Shown piece after piece: positions 16,512 through 26,277 of a DNA stretch of 64,000 nt. The position numbers and the translations under genes are program-made. The notes beneath the pieces are model-generated. The model searched no databases. It had not been told where the DNA came from and worked only from the letters and a program-made list of their open reading frames with translations. Every line of letters begins with the position of its first letter. The stretch's first letter is position 1. Origin of the DNA: Paraburkholderia phenoliruptrix (GTDB taxonomy: Bacteria; Pseudomonadota; Gammaproteobacteria; Burkholderiales; Burkholderiaceae); NCBI RefSeq assembly GCF_019511605.1, contig NZ_JAEUAV010000006.1, positions 186,001-250,000 on the forward strand, read 5' to 3'.

Positions 16512-17423
16512 ATGAACGCCACCACCCGAAAAAAGCGCCCGCACGGTGCACGCTTTGATTTCCAGAGCATCGGCGAACGTTTGCGGGCTTATCGGATCGC
16601 CGCGGAGCTGCGCAGCGAAGACGTCGCGGAGCGGCTGAATATTTCGCGCGCCGCCGTCTACAAGCTGGAGCGAGGCGAGATCGTCAAGATCGATACGCTC
16701 GAACGTCTGGCGGCGCTGTTCGGCGTCTCGCTCGCCAATCTGCTCGGTGTGGAAGTGGAGTACCACGACTCCGCCGTCAGTTACTTCGAGCGCATGCGGC
16801 AACTGGAGAGCCGCTCCGCACGGATCGTCGCTCACTTCGATCCATTCTCTTTCCTGCTGACGTCTGAAGAGTACGACGGCTGGCTGCGGCATATGCTCGA
16901 GGAAAGCATTCCGCCCTTGCTGACCGATGCCGCGTGGGAACAGACGCTCACGCGCGTCATGTCCATTCTGGCCGACCGTAAGGCCGCCTTCCGGCAAGCG
17001 CGTCCGAACGTCACCAGCCTGATCGGCCTGCGCCAGATCGAGCAGTTCCTGCATCACGGGCTGGTTGGGCGCCTTGGCTTGCCGCCGGGTGTGCAACTGG
17101 AAAGAAAACTCGCTGCGCGCCGGGAGGTAGCGAGAATCATAGACATGCTCTCGCGCGATACCGAAGGCATTCGCATCGGCATTGTGAGCGACAACATGCC
17201 GAACGAAACCTTCCAGATTTTCGAGGACGCCGAGAAAGCCTATGTCGCCGTCTCGCCGTTCCGGCTCGGAGAACTGCCGAACATTCGCACCGGTATCGCG
17301 ACCATCACCACCGCACCGGATGCGGTAACGATGTACCGCAAGATGATAGACCGGCTATGGGCAGACGCAGCGAAGGGGGAGGAAGGGGCTGCGCTGCTCG
17401 CGGGCTTGCTGGAACGCGTGTGA
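16512..17423 (+). CDS. XRE-family transcriptional regulator with C-terminal sensor domain
   Basis: Protein of 303 residues. Residues about 18-80 form a Cro/C1-type helix-turn-helix (IGERLRAYRIAAELRSEDVA, then NISRAAVYKLERG). The remaining 220 or so residues look like a ligand-binding or TraR/LuxR-independent sensory domain that I cannot assign. No membrane segment is present. GAGGG precedes the ATG. It sits next to the porin and orotate operon, where the GTCTA-N6-TAGAC sites cluster, and is the best candidate for the protein that reads them. Single-domain XRE dimers typically bind palindromes of about this size. Confidence 0.85.
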   Translation: MNATTRKKRPHGARFDFQSIGERLRAYRIAAELRSEDVAERLNISRAAVYKLERGEIVKIDTLERLAALFGVSLANLLGVEVEYHDSAVSYFERMRQLESRSARIVAHFDPFSFLLTSEEYDGWLRHMLEESIPPLLTDAAWEQTLTRVMSILADRKAAFRQARPNVTSLIGLRQIEQFLHHGLVGRLGLPPGVQLERKLAARREVARIIDMLSRDTEGIRIGIVSDNMPNETFQIFEDAEKAYVAVSPFRLGELPNIRTGIATITTAPDAVTMYRKMIDRLWADAAKGEEGAALLAGLLERV

Positions 17424-17424
17424 A

Positions 17425-18426
17425 TTAGCTGCCGCGTCCTTTCTTCTTGCGTTGTACCGTGCTGCGACGGGCTCCGGGCGTAGCGCCACCTGGCGCCGCC
17501 CAATCTTGCGCGGCCGCGGCCATGATCCACTTCCTGAAGGCGATGACCGCGTCGTCGTTCGCGCGATCGGTGTTGACGACCAGCGTGTAGTCGGGTCCGC
17601 GCCACGCAGGCTCTGCTATCGGACACACGAGGCGCCCGGTTGCGATCTCGCGTTCGATGAGCGGCAGCGACGCCAGCGCGACGCCGAGGCCCGCGGTAGC
17701 CGCGCCCAATTGAAGGAACACATGATCGAAGTACAGATGGCGGGCGGCCTGTAGACCCTGCGCGTCGGCTGCGCGCAGCCAGTCGCTCCACGCAGTGCGC
17801 GTGCTCGTGGAGTGAAGGAGCGTGTGATTTCGCAGATCGGCGACCGTTCTGATCGGACGGCTTTGCAGCACCGCGGGACTGCAGGCCGGCACGCGCAAGT
17901 CGGGCATCAAGGCCGTGGACGTGAGACCAGTTGCCTCCTCGGGCCCGGAGCGTACGCCCACGTCGAACGCATCGCCCACGTAGCGCAACTTGCGCGAGGT
18001 CGTGGAGAGTCGCACTTCGATGTCAGGAAAGCGCGCCTCGAAATCGGCAAGGCGCGGTATCAGCCAGCACAGTGCAAAGCTCGCAAGCGCATTGACGCGC
18101 ACCAGACCCGATACGCGACGCGTAGCGGGTTCGTGGCGCAGCCGGGTGACTGAGCTGCTCAGGCGCGCGAATGCACCGTTGACATCGTTAAGCAGCGCGG
18201 CACCTTCGTCGGTTGGAACGACGCCGCGTGAGCGGCGCTCGAAAAGCGGCACGCCGAACCAGTCTTCCAGCAAGCGAATCTGCTTGCCCACCGCCCAATG
18301 CGTGACGTGCAGATCGCTCGCCGCGGCGGCGAAACTCCCGAGGCGCGCGACAGCCTCGAAGTGCCGCAACGCATTGAGCGGCGGCAGATTGTCCGCAGCT
18401 TTCGCCGTGCCTTTGTGTGTGCCCAT
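17425..18426 (-). CDS. LysR family transcriptional regulator, GcvA-like
   Basis: Regulator of 333 residues with an N-terminal helix-turn-helix (NALRHFEAVARLGSFAAAASDLHVTHWAVGKQIRLLE) and a LysR effector domain. The LPPLNALRHFEAVARLGSF opening resembles the GcvA/AmpR branch. The C-terminus is unusually basic (VQRKKKGRGS). It is divergent from the Fsr-like MFS gene with 139 bases between, and ends two bases from the XRE regulator stop on the other strand. It probably controls the MFS gene. Confidence 0.92.
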   Translation of the reverse strand: MGTHKGTAKAADNLPPLNALRHFEAVARLGSFAAAASDLHVTHWAVGKQIRLLEDWFGVPLFERRSRGVVPTDEGAALLNDVNGAFARLSSSVTRLRHEPATRRVSGLVRVNALASFALCWLIPRLADFEARFPDIEVRLSTTSRKLRYVGDAFDVGVRSGPEEATGLTSTALMPDLRVPACSPAVLQSRPIRTVADLRNHTLLHSTSTRTAWSDWLRAADAQGLQAARHLYFDHVFLQLGAATAGLGVALASLPLIEREIATGRLVCPIAEPAWRGPDYTLVVNTDRANDDAVIAFRKWIMAAAAQDWAAPGGATPGARRSTVQRKKKGRGS

Positions 18427-18565
18427 CAGTGACTTTTTCTCCCGGGTGACTCAATTTTACTTCAGTTGTGACAGATTGCGGGCGGCCCTAGACTATAGAT
18501 GCACCCTCCAAACCAGCACTGCGCCGAACGCCCGACAGCCCCGCGCCCGTGCGATCCTCCGAACC

Positions 18566-19780
18566 ATGAGACTTTTTTCTTTCTCTTCCGCAACCGCAAA
18601 CGCGCCCGGTAAAGCTGCCGAGCCGGCTGCCGCTTCACCCCGGCGCGTATTGTGGCTCTCGTGCACGGCGCACGCGCTGCACGACGGCTACACCGACATG
18701 ATCTACGCGTTGCTGCCCCTATGGCAGACAGACTTTGGGCTCGGTTACGGTGCGCTGGCCATGTTGCGCGCCATCTATGCCGGCACTATGGCAACGCTGC
18801 AACTGCCCGCTGGCCGCATCGCACGCGCCTTCGGCACGCGAGCGACGCTCGCATCAGGTACGCTGCTGGCTGCACTGGGCTATGCAGTCGCGGGCATGTC
18901 TGGAACGTTGCTGGGCCTGTGCGTCGCGCTCGCCATCTCGGGAGGCGGCTCGAGCACGCAGCATCCCCTTGCCTCGGGCGCGGTTTCGCGGGCATACGGA
19001 CGCAACGCCCGAGGGCCGCTCAGCATCTACAACTTCGCAGGCGACCTGGGGAAGTCGGCACTGCCGGCGGCCATTTCGCTTCTCGTTACCGTCATGCCGT
19101 GGCGCCATGCGCTATGGGCCATGTCCGCGGTCGGTGTGCTGGTCGCGATAGTGCTTGCACTTTTTCTCCCGTCGGTGCCGCGAGCCGAATCTTCCGCGAA
19201 AGAGACCGCAAGCCACGGCAGCGGCAACTCGCGCGCGGGCTTCTCAGTGCTGTTTACGATCGGTGTATTGGACACGGCAGTGCGCATGGGCTTGTTGACC
19301 TTCCTGCCGTTTCTGCTGAAAACGAAAGGTATCTCGCAACCGATGCTGGGTACGGCACTCGCTCTCGTTTTCATTGGCGGCGCAGCGGGCAAGTTCGTGT
19401 GCGGCTGGCTTGGTGCGCGCATGGGCGTGATCGGAACCGTGTTCGCCACGGAAGGCGGTACGGCTGCGTTGATTCTCGCCGTGATCTATCTGCCGCTCGT
19501 GCCCGCGTTGATCTTGCTGCCGCTGGTTGGCGCCATGCTCAACGGCACGTCGTCCGTGCTGTATGGAACCGTGCCGGAGCTCACGCCGGTCGAGCGTACC
19601 GAACGAGCATTCGCGCTGTTTTACACAGGCGTGATTGCTTCAGGCGCATTGGCTCCGATCGCTTACGGGTTTCTCGGCGATCGAATCGGCGTATACGGTG
19701 CAACCATTGCCACCGCAGCCACGGCGTTGGCCATCTTGCCTCTGGCGCTCGTACTTCGTCCACATCTGCGCACCAGCTGA
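18566..19780 (+). CDS. MFS transporter, fosmidomycin-resistance (Fsr)-like
   Basis: Membrane transporter of 404 residues with about twelve helices. The segment AHALHDGYTDMIYALLPLWQ and the overall pattern resemble Fsr/fosmidomycin-resistance efflux proteins. The frame is open far upstream, but the ATG at 18566 begins the protein at the expected point, about 30 residues before helix 1, and the upstream sequence is the LysR promoter region. Drug export is a family-level guess; the substrate is unknown. Confidence 0.85.
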   Translation: MRLFSFSSATANAPGKAAEPAAASPRRVLWLSCTAHALHDGYTDMIYALLPLWQTDFGLGYGALAMLRAIYAGTMATLQLPAGRIARAFGTRATLASGTLLAALGYAVAGMSGTLLGLCVALAISGGGSSTQHPLASGAVSRAYGRNARGPLSIYNFAGDLGKSALPAAISLLVTVMPWRHALWAMSAVGVLVAIVLALFLPSVPRAESSAKETASHGSGNSRAGFSVLFTIGVLDTAVRMGLLTFLPFLLKTKGISQPMLGTALALVFIGGAAGKFVCGWLGARMGVIGTVFATEGGTAALILAVIYLPLVPALILLPLVGAMLNGTSSVLYGTVPELTPVERTERAFALFYTGVIASGALAPIAYGFLGDRIGVYGATIATAATALAILPLALVLRPHLRTS

Positions 19781-20014
19781 GCCTTCGGGCAACCCGCGAG
19801 GCTTGCAATTCGGCGAAACCCGCAGCGACGGGCGCGGGGCGCTGCTCGACATCGCTTCTTCATCGCACCCGCATAGCCGGCCTCGCAGCCGAAACCTGCA
19901 TCACAAGTTTCATCCGCAAAGTCGGCCCAGTGGCTATCATGTGCATATTCGCGGTGCTGAAATTACCGCTCTGGCATCGCTGCACAGTCAAAGTCCACTG
20001 GAGAGGAAAGACCG

Positions 20015-21049
20015 ATGGAGGAAACGCTGGAAAGCCTGTCGGCCACGGTCGCGAAGGCGAACAGTCTGGAGGCGCTCGCGCGACCGTTGCTCGAAATGCT
20101 GGAGGTGGTGACCGGTCTCGAATCGACCTATCTGACCTCGATCGACCTGGAGAACGCCGTCCAGTCGATCACGATTGCCCGCAATACAGGCGAGCTCCTG
20201 ATTCCCGAGGGATTGTCTGTTCCGTGGTCGGACACGCTGTGCAAGCGCTGCCTCGAACAGGGCAAGCAAGTGGTGTCGAACGTGCGGGAGGTTTGGGGCG
20301 ACTCGCAGGCGGCGGCCGACCTGGGCATTCAGACGTACGCAAGCGCGCCTGTTTGCGGCAGCAATGGTGAGGTCATCGGCACGCTTTGCGCCGCTGGCAA
20401 GACCAGCAAAAAACTCGGCCCGCGGGCGCGCAGTGCGCTCAACATCTTTTCAAAACTCATCGCCCAGCACATTGAACGCGAGCGCCTGCTCGAGGAATTG
20501 CGCCGGTCCAACGAGTATCTGGCAAAACATTCTCTCACCGACTCGCTGACCGACCTGCCCAACCGGCGCGCGCTGCACGACGAGCTTGGCCGCTTGCTCG
20601 CGCGGGCCGCACGCGACGGCTCGTATGTACTCGTAGGGCTCTTCGATCTGGACGGCTTCAAGGAGATCAACGACGAGTTCGGGCACATCGTCGGCGACCA
20701 GGTGTTGACGCAATGCGCGGGCCGCCTCGCGGGCATCGTGCGCGACAGCGACATGCTCGCGCGCATAGGCGGCGACGAGTTCGCTTTCGTCGGACCCGCG
20801 CCTGCCGACGAGGCCGCCGCGAACAGCGCGGCCACCGAACTGGCGGCCCGCGCCGAAGCGGTCACGGCCGGCACCTACACACTCCGCGACAGGCGCCTAC
20901 CATTTGCCGGCGTGAGCGCGGGCGTGGTCGCCGCGCGCTTCGTTTCGGTCGACCAGGCGCTCAACCTGGCCGACACCGCCATGTATCGCGCCAAGCGCGC
21001 GCGCAAGCAGTCGCTGAGCGGTACTGTTCCGCCTTCGACAGGCGGGTGA
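20015..21049 (+). CDS. GAF-GGDEF diguanylate cyclase
   Basis: Cytoplasmic enzyme of 344 residues making the second messenger cyclic di-GMP. An N-terminal GAF sensor (about residues 20-160, with Cys-containing WSDTLCKRCLEQGKQV) is followed by a GGDEF domain. The active-site motif RIGGDEF is intact near residues 250-256. An RDSD sequence five residues before it matches the RxxD product-inhibition site, so feedback control by c-di-GMP is expected. GAGAGGAAAG lies before the ATG. It has no obvious operon partner. Confidence 0.93.
   Translation: MEETLESLSATVAKANSLEALARPLLEMLEVVTGLESTYLTSIDLENAVQSITIARNTGELLIPEGLSVPWSDTLCKRCLEQGKQVVSNVREVWGDSQAAADLGIQTYASAPVCGSNGEVIGTLCAAGKTSKKLGPRARSALNIFSKLIAQHIERERLLEELRRSNEYLAKHSLTDSLTDLPNRRALHDELGRLLARAARDGSYVLVGLFDLDGFKEINDEFGHIVGDQVLTQCAGRLAGIVRDSDMLARIGGDEFAFVGPAPADEAAANSAATELAARAEAVTAGTYTLRDRRLPFAGVSAGVVAARFVSVDQALNLADTAMYRAKRARKQSLSGTVPPSTGG
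21029..21045. terminator. possible bidirectional terminator hairpin
   Basis: CCGCCT-TCGAC-AGGCGG forms a 6-bp GC-rich stem just before the stop of the cyclase gene and is followed by GTGATTTTA. The cyclase and the NCS1 permease converge here with only two bases between them. The T-run is weak. Confidence 0.35.
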
Positions 21050-21051
21050 TT

Positions 21052-22467
21052 TTAGGGCTGGCGTGCAACTTCCGCGCGCATTGTCTTGCGCCGATACTGC
21101 GTGTCGCGCGTCGCCAGCCAGTAATACAGCGGTGAAGTGAGCACGAGCCCGATGACCCACGACAGGTCCGCACCATCGAGGTACTTGGGTACGGGGCCCG
21201 CATACATCGGCGTATTCATGAACGGAATCTGCACGAGAATGCCAATCGCGTAAGCAATCAACGCCTGCGGATTAAAGCGCCCGTAGATGCCGCCATCCAC
21301 CTTGAAGATGGAGCCGATGTCGTAGTGGCCCTTATGGATCACATAGAAGTCGATCAGATTGATCGCGGTCCACGGCACCAGCACCACGAGCAAGGCAAGC
21401 ACCAGATCGACCAGATTGCCCACAAAGTTCGTGGATGCGCCAATTGCGAAATAGCAGCACGCAAGCAGAATGACGATCGAGAGCACCGCACGAGCTCTGG
21501 CCGTCGGTATCCAGCGGTACGCGAACGTCTGCAATGACGTAATCACTGCGAGCACCGCGCCATACAGGTTCAACGCGTTATGGCTGATCACGCTCAGCAG
21601 GAATAGCACGAGCATCAGCGAGCCGAGCGGACCGGTTGCGGTCTTGACGGCATCCATCGCATCGGCGCCGGGCGGCACGGCAAGCACGGCAACCGCACCG
21701 AACACGAACGCGAGCGTGGAGCCGATCGTGCAGCCGAGATACGTCGCCCAGAATGTCGACGACACACGCACGTTTTCCGGCAGATAACGAGAATAGTCGG
21801 ACACGTACGGCGCAAATGCGATCTGCCACAACGCAGAGAGCGACACCGTGGCGAGCCAGCCCGCGATATTGAAGCCGCCGCGGGTGAAGAAGTCGTCGGT
21901 GGCAATATGCGTGAGGATATAGACGAACCCAACGCAAATGCCGATGCCAAGAACCCAGGTTCCGATACGGTTCAGAATGTGAATGAACCGGTATCCAATG
22001 ATGCCGATAAGACCGGACCCAAGTGCGCCGATAACAATGCCTGCCGGCACCGACACGCCATTTTCGATTCCATGCAGCGACTTGCCCGCAAGCACGATAT
22101 TGGAGGCGAAAAAGCCCACATACATCACACCGGCAATCACAGTGACGAGCAGCGCGCCCCAGGAGCCGAACTGCGCGCGGCTTTGGATCATCTGCGGGAT
22201 GCCCATTTGCGGACCCTGCGCCGAATGCAGCGCCATCAGCACGCCGCCCACCAGTTGCCCGACGACAATCGCGACAATGCCCCACAACAGGTCCAGATGG
22301 AAGATCTGCACGCCGAGTGCGCCGGTCACTATCGGCAGCGGCGCAATGTTGCCGCCGAACCAGAGCGTGAACAGATCGCGCACCTTGCCGTGCCGGTCCT
22401 CAGGGGGCACGTAGCCAATCGTATGTTTTTCGATCAACGGTGCAGTGTTGCTTTGCGCAGTGTTCAA
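21052..22467 (-). CDS. NCS1 family nucleobase:cation symporter-like permease
   Basis: Twelve-helix inner-membrane permease of 471 residues of the purine/cytosine/hydantoin (NCS1) family. Supporting segments are LFTLWFGGNIAPLPIVTGALG in helix 1, AQGPQMGIPQMIQSRAQFGSWG, and APYVSDYSRYLP. An ATG at 22500 is in frame, but an AGGAGA site precedes a TTG at 22467, which gives a start typical of the family. It is the last gene of the operon FMO-RidA-DUF1028-deacetylase-permease and probably imports the pathway substrate, a ring nitrogen compound or similar. Confidence 0.9.
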   Translation of the reverse strand: MNTAQSNTAPLIEKHTIGYVPPEDRHGKVRDLFTLWFGGNIAPLPIVTGALGVQIFHLDLLWGIVAIVVGQLVGGVLMALHSAQGPQMGIPQMIQSRAQFGSWGALLVTVIAGVMYVGFFASNIVLAGKSLHGIENGVSVPAGIVIGALGSGLIGIIGYRFIHILNRIGTWVLGIGICVGFVYILTHIATDDFFTRGGFNIAGWLATVSLSALWQIAFAPYVSDYSRYLPENVRVSSTFWATYLGCTIGSTLAFVFGAVAVLAVPPGADAMDAVKTATGPLGSLMLVLFLLSVISHNALNLYGAVLAVITSLQTFAYRWIPTARARAVLSIVILLACCYFAIGASTNFVGNLVDLVLALLVVLVPWTAINLIDFYVIHKGHYDIGSIFKVDGGIYGRFNPQALIAYAIGILVQIPFMNTPMYAGPVPKYLDGADLSWVIGLVLTSPLYYWLATRDTQYRRKTMRAEVARQP

Positions 22468-22509
22468 ATTGCGTCTCCTGCCAATGCCGGCGTGCGGCAT
22501 CGGCGTTAT

Positions 22510-23667
22510 TCAGATTGAGAGGTGATCGGCCAGGCGGAGCAGCATCGCGTCGCACTCGCGCAATTGCTCGGACGTGATGTATTCGTCGGGCTTATGCCCC
22601 TGGTCCATGCTGCCAGGTCCACAGACGACGGTCGGAATGCCCGCCTGCTCGAACAGACCGCCTTCGGTGCCGAACGCCACAGTGCCGAATTCCGTCGATC
22701 CGCTCAGCAGCGCGAGCAGACGAGCCGCTTCGCTATCGGGCGAAGTCGCGAGGCCCGGATAGGCCGACAGCGATCGCATGCTGATGTCCGTATCCGCCTT
22801 CACGGCGCGCATTTTCGGCAGCAGTTCAGCCTCGGCATAGCTGCGCAGGCGCTGCGCCACCTGATTGGCGTCGAAGCCCGGCAACGCACGCACTTCAAAG
22901 TCGAACTCGCACTCGGCGGGCACGATATTGAGCGCACGGCCGCCCTTGATGACACCGGTCTGCACAGTCGAGTACGGTGGATCGAATCGTTCGTCGCGGA
23001 ACCCCGGCTGCGCGAGTTCCTCGCCGATCTCGTCGAGGTGATTGATAAGACGCGCCGCATACTGAATCGCATTGACGCCATACGGCGCGTAGGCCGAATG
23101 ACACGCTGCGCCTTTCACGCAGCAGCGCATGGCGAGCTTGCCTTTGTGACCAAGCACAGGTTTTAGCAGCGTTGGTTCGCCGATCAGACACAACACCGGT
23201 TTGTGCTCGCGCTGTGCGAGTTGTTCGAGCATTGGGCGCACGCCGAGACATCCCACTTCTTCGTCGTAGGAGAACGCGAGATGCACGGGCATCTTCAGAT
23301 TACGCACGACGAACGTCGGCACCGCCGCCAGCACGGAAGCAAGAAAACCCTTCATGTCGGCCGTGCCGCGTCCGAAGAGGCGTCCGTCTTTCTCGACCAG
23401 ACGGAACGGCTCCACGGTCCAGGCCTGGCCATCCACGGGCACTACATCTGTATGACCCGACAGCGCAATGCCACCGCGATCGCGTGGGCCGATGGTCGCG
23501 AAGAGGCTCGCCTTGGTGCGCTCGTCGTTATAGAACAATTCGCATTGAACGTCTTGCGCCGCGAGGTAATCGCGAATGAACTCGATCATCGCGAGATTCG
23601 ACTCGCGGCTGACCGTTGCAAAGCCAATCAGCTTTTCGAGCAATGCGCGGCTCGACATCTCACTCAT
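22510..23667 (-). CDS. argE: acetylornithine deacetylase (ArgE)/M20 family
   Basis: Zinc/cobalt amidase of 385 residues. Metal ligands and catalytic residues lie in SGHTDVVPVDG, GRGTADMKGF, YDEEVGCLG and the C-terminal GPGSMDQGHKPDE. The sequence is close to ArgE, which hydrolyses N-acetylornithine. Its place in a catabolic-looking operon with an NCS1 permease, a DUF1028 protein, RidA and FMO suggests that another N-acyl amino acid may be the real substrate. It overlaps the DUF1028 gene by 8 bases. Confidence 0.88.
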   Translation of the reverse strand: MSEMSSRALLEKLIGFATVSRESNLAMIEFIRDYLAAQDVQCELFYNDERTKASLFATIGPRDRGGIALSGHTDVVPVDGQAWTVEPFRLVEKDGRLFGRGTADMKGFLASVLAAVPTFVVRNLKMPVHLAFSYDEEVGCLGVRPMLEQLAQREHKPVLCLIGEPTLLKPVLGHKGKLAMRCCVKGAACHSAYAPYGVNAIQYAARLINHLDEIGEELAQPGFRDERFDPPYSTVQTGVIKGGRALNIVPAECEFDFEVRALPGFDANQVAQRLRSYAEAELLPKMRAVKADTDISMRSLSAYPGLATSPDSEAARLLALLSGSTEFGTVAFGTEGGLFEQAGIPTVVCGPGSMDQGHKPDEYITSEQLRECDAMLLRLADHLSI

Positions 23668-24337
23668 CGCCAGGCACTCCGTAGCTTGGCGCGGCGGTGG
23701 GATTCAAGGCGCGGGTCACATAGTCGTTCATCTGCGGTTCGTAGGCGCTCCACAGGTCGGCGAGCTTGCCGATCGGATCGTCGTCGGCCCAATCGACGCG
23801 CAGATCGACGAGCGGCCAGCTCAGATCGCTCACGATCTTCAGCGCCGCCGAATGTACAGGCCCGGCTTCGCCGCCGGCAGCCATTGCAGCCCGCATCGCT
23901 GCAAGCAGCCGGTCGGCAAGCTGACCCGTGGCACTGGCAAAAGCTGCGGGCATCGCCTCGATTACATGCTTGCCGGACAGCATGTTGCCGGCGGCGACAC
24001 ATTGATTGCCGGCGACGGCGTGATAGGTGCCTAACGCTTCCTTGCCGCTAAAGAATGCCGTGCGGCCTTGCGCATCGATTACCGTCACTTGCCGGAACTC
24101 GCTCCATTCGTTCGCATCCAGCGCGCGTTTGAGGGCCTCGGCAGGAGCGAGTTGCCCGTCAGCGAGCAGATCGAGAATCTGCGGCCCGAGTGCGGGCAAC
24201 GTGACGTTCTGCGTGGCGACCGCGCCCACGCCTGCCCGAAGCCACGGACAGCGCGCGCCGACGGCAATGCTCGACGAACTGATTGCAATGCCGAGCTGCC
24301 CCGTCTTCTCACAACGACCGACGATAGAGAATGTCAT
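23660..24337 (-). CDS. DUF1028 family Ntn-hydrolase-like protein
   Basis: Protein of 225 residues in the DUF1028 family (Ntn-hydrolase superfamily). It begins MTFSIVGRCEKTGQLGIAISSSSIAVG, so Thr2 would become the N-terminal nucleophile after Met removal. An ATG 13 codons upstream is possible, but a GAGGAG site sits right before 24337 and the shorter form exposes Thr2. DUF1028 genes recur beside RidA and amidohydrolase genes; the reaction is not established to my knowledge. It overlaps the start of the deacetylase gene, so the two are co-translated. Confidence 0.85.
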   Translation of the reverse strand: MTFSIVGRCEKTGQLGIAISSSSIAVGARCPWLRAGVGAVATQNVTLPALGPQILDLLADGQLAPAEALKRALDANEWSEFRQVTVIDAQGRTAFFSGKEALGTYHAVAGNQCVAAGNMLSGKHVIEAMPAAFASATGQLADRLLAAMRAAMAAGGEAGPVHSAALKIVSDLSWPLVDLRVDWADDDPIGKLADLWSAYEPQMNDYVTRALNPTAAPSYGVPGDE

Positions 24338-24347
24338 GCATCGCTCC

Positions 24348-24788
24348 TCAAGCTTTGGCGGGCGGCGTCCATCCATCCGGAATGACGGCGATCACGTCGA
24401 TCTCCATCAACCATTCCGGCTGCCCCAGCGCGACCACGGTCAGACCCGTCGAAATCGGAAACACGCCCTTGAGCCACTTGCCGACTTCACGATAGACCGG
24501 CTCGCGAAAACGCACGTCCGTGAGGTACGTCGTCGTCTTGACGATGTGCGAAAGATCGCTGCCCGCTTCTTCGAGCAACTGCTTGACGTTCTTCATCGCC
24601 TGTTCGGCTTGCGCGCGCGGATCGCCCAAACCGACGAGATTGCCCGCGAAGTCCGTACCGATCTGTCCGCGCACATACACCGTATTGCCGGCGCGCACGG
24701 CCTGGCAAAGATCGTTGTCTAGCGTCTGGTTCGGATACGTGTCCTTCGTGTTGAACATGCGGATGCGGGTATGGGTAGGCTGACTCAT
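24348..24788 (-). CDS. RidA family protein (YjgF/YER057c/UK114)
   Basis: Protein of 146 residues with the RidA trimeric enamine/imine deaminase fold (AVRAGNTVYVRGQIGTD, DLSHIVKTTTYLTD, EIDVIAVIP). In the archetype an Arg near the C-terminus (PARS context) is needed for 2-iminopropanoate deamination; here the matching place reads PISTG, so that Arg seems to be replaced. This points to a pathway-specific Rid subfamily and not housekeeping RidA. It lies between the FMO and DUF1028 genes. Confidence 0.9.
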   Translation of the reverse strand: MSQPTHTRIRMFNTKDTYPNQTLDNDLCQAVRAGNTVYVRGQIGTDFAGNLVGLGDPRAQAEQAMKNVKQLLEEAGSDLSHIVKTTTYLTDVRFREPVYREVGKWLKGVFPISTGLTVVALGQPEWLMEIDVIAVIPDGWTPPAKA

Positions 24789-24806
24789 CTGTAGACCTCG
24801 GATGCT

Positions 24807-26114
24807 TTAATTGGCTTGAACGCTTTCTTCACGCGGCTGCTCTTGCGCGTCGGTTCGCGGCGCGTCGTAATACGCCTGATATTTGCGTTGCGTGACGATA
24901 TGATCGGCGACGTGCTTGGCGTCATGCCACACGCCCCAGATGAATGCGGAGCCGCGGCGCGACAACCAGGGAAGCCCGAGGAAATACACACCCAGTTCTT
25001 TGGATACACCGCGCTGATGCATAGGCTTGCCCTTCGCGTCGAACGTGTCGACTTGCAGCCACTTGAAATCGGTTGCATAGCCTGTCGCCCAGACGATCGA
25101 CGTAACGCCCGCTTGCGCCAGATCGAGATCGAGCAGCGGATGCGTCAAACAATCGGGATCCGGCGGAATGACGCGTGCCTCCGGTTCGGCCGGAAGATCG
25201 AGTCCGTTTCGCGCCGCATACGAGTCGGCCGCATCGAGCAGAGACAGATAGTTTTCATCGCCACGGGCAATGTTTTCTGCGAGATCCGCGTTGAAGTGGA
25301 CCACGTTGTCATCGAATGAGCGGGTCAGACCGACTAGCGTAATCCCCTCATTGGCAAGGCGCCGGAAGTCGACGGTGTGGCCGCCGCGGGCACCGCTCAC
25401 TGCAATCGTCACATGTTCGCGGCCCGGCTTCATGACTTCGGCATCCCACTCGCCGAGCACGCCCAGCCACCAGCAGAAGTCACGGCCGCGATAGGCACGC
25501 GGCGGGCGATCGTGCGCGCCGACCGACAGGTAGACGCGGCGGCCTGCGCGGTTCAGCTCATCGGCAATCTGCACGCCCGACGATCCCGCACCCACCACGA
25601 GTACGCCGCCCGGCGGCAGTTGCTGCGGGTTGCGATAGTCGGCCGAATGGATTTGCGTGAGCGCAGCAGTCTGCGGGGCGATGGGCGGAATCACCGGCTT
25701 CTGGAACGGTCCGGTCGCCACGACCACACGCTTTGCTTCGATCACGCCGTCCGACGTTTCCACGGTAAAGCCTTCGCGACCCGTGTTGCGCACGACCTTT
25801 CTCACTTCGACGCCGGTCCGGATAGGCGCGTCGAATTTTTTGGCGTAAGCCACGAAGTAGTCCGCGACTTCTTCCTTGGGCGCAAACGCATCCGGCCCGG
25901 TTTCGGGGAATTCGAGCCCCGGAAAGCGGTCGTGCCATGCCGGGCCGTTCGCGACGAGCGAATCCCAGCGTCCCGTGCGCCAGCGCTCTGCTATGCGAGC
26001 ACGCTCCAGCACCAGATGCGGCACGCCGTGTCGACTCAAATGTTCGCTCATGGCGATGCCGGCCTGGCCTGCGCCCACCACGAGCGTATCAATTGACGTT
26101 GTTCCCACTGTCAT
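24807..26114 (-). CDS. flavin-containing monooxygenase
   Basis: Cytoplasmic FAD/NADPH monooxygenase of 435 residues. The FAD motif VVGAGQAGIA is at about residues 12-21 and the NADPH motif VVGAGSSGVQIA at about 170. Substrates of this CzcO/FMO-like group include amines, sulfides and ketones. It is the first gene of a five-gene operon with RidA, DUF1028, ArgE-like and NCS1 genes, and is divergent from the LysR gene at 26278. Oxidation of a nitrogen centre followed by imine handling by RidA is a reasonable, unproven reading. Confidence 0.9.
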   Translation of the reverse strand: MTVGTTSIDTLVVGAGQAGIAMSEHLSRHGVPHLVLERARIAERWRTGRWDSLVANGPAWHDRFPGLEFPETGPDAFAPKEEVADYFVAYAKKFDAPIRTGVEVRKVVRNTGREGFTVETSDGVIEAKRVVVATGPFQKPVIPPIAPQTAALTQIHSADYRNPQQLPPGGVLVVGAGSSGVQIADELNRAGRRVYLSVGAHDRPPRAYRGRDFCWWLGVLGEWDAEVMKPGREHVTIAVSGARGGHTVDFRRLANEGITLVGLTRSFDDNVVHFNADLAENIARGDENYLSLLDAADSYAARNGLDLPAEPEARVIPPDPDCLTHPLLDLDLAQAGVTSIVWATGYATDFKWLQVDTFDAKGKPMHQRGVSKELGVYFLGLPWLSRRGSAFIWGVWHDAKHVADHIVTQRKYQAYYDAPRTDAQEQPREESVQAN

Positions 26115-26193
26115 GGCTATGTCCTTCCGAGAGGCGTTATTGCGTCGTCAGAATCTACGCGCCGGTGGGGGATCAATAAAATATTTTCAAAAA

Positions 26194-26220
26194 ATGCAAT
26201 GCATCGGAATTACCTATGCA
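26194..26220. promoter_or_regulatory. repeated ATGCA elements in the FMO/LysR divergent region
   Basis: ATGCA-A-TGCAT at 26194-26204 is an inverted repeat with a one-base centre, and a third ATGCA follows at 26216-26220. They lie 58-84 bases before the LysR start, where LysR proteins usually bind. The function is inferred from position only. Confidence 0.3.
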
Positions 26221-26277
26221 ACGTTTTTTGTTCACTTCACAATGCGGCGCATCCGGTCTCAGGAAAGAAACGTCTTG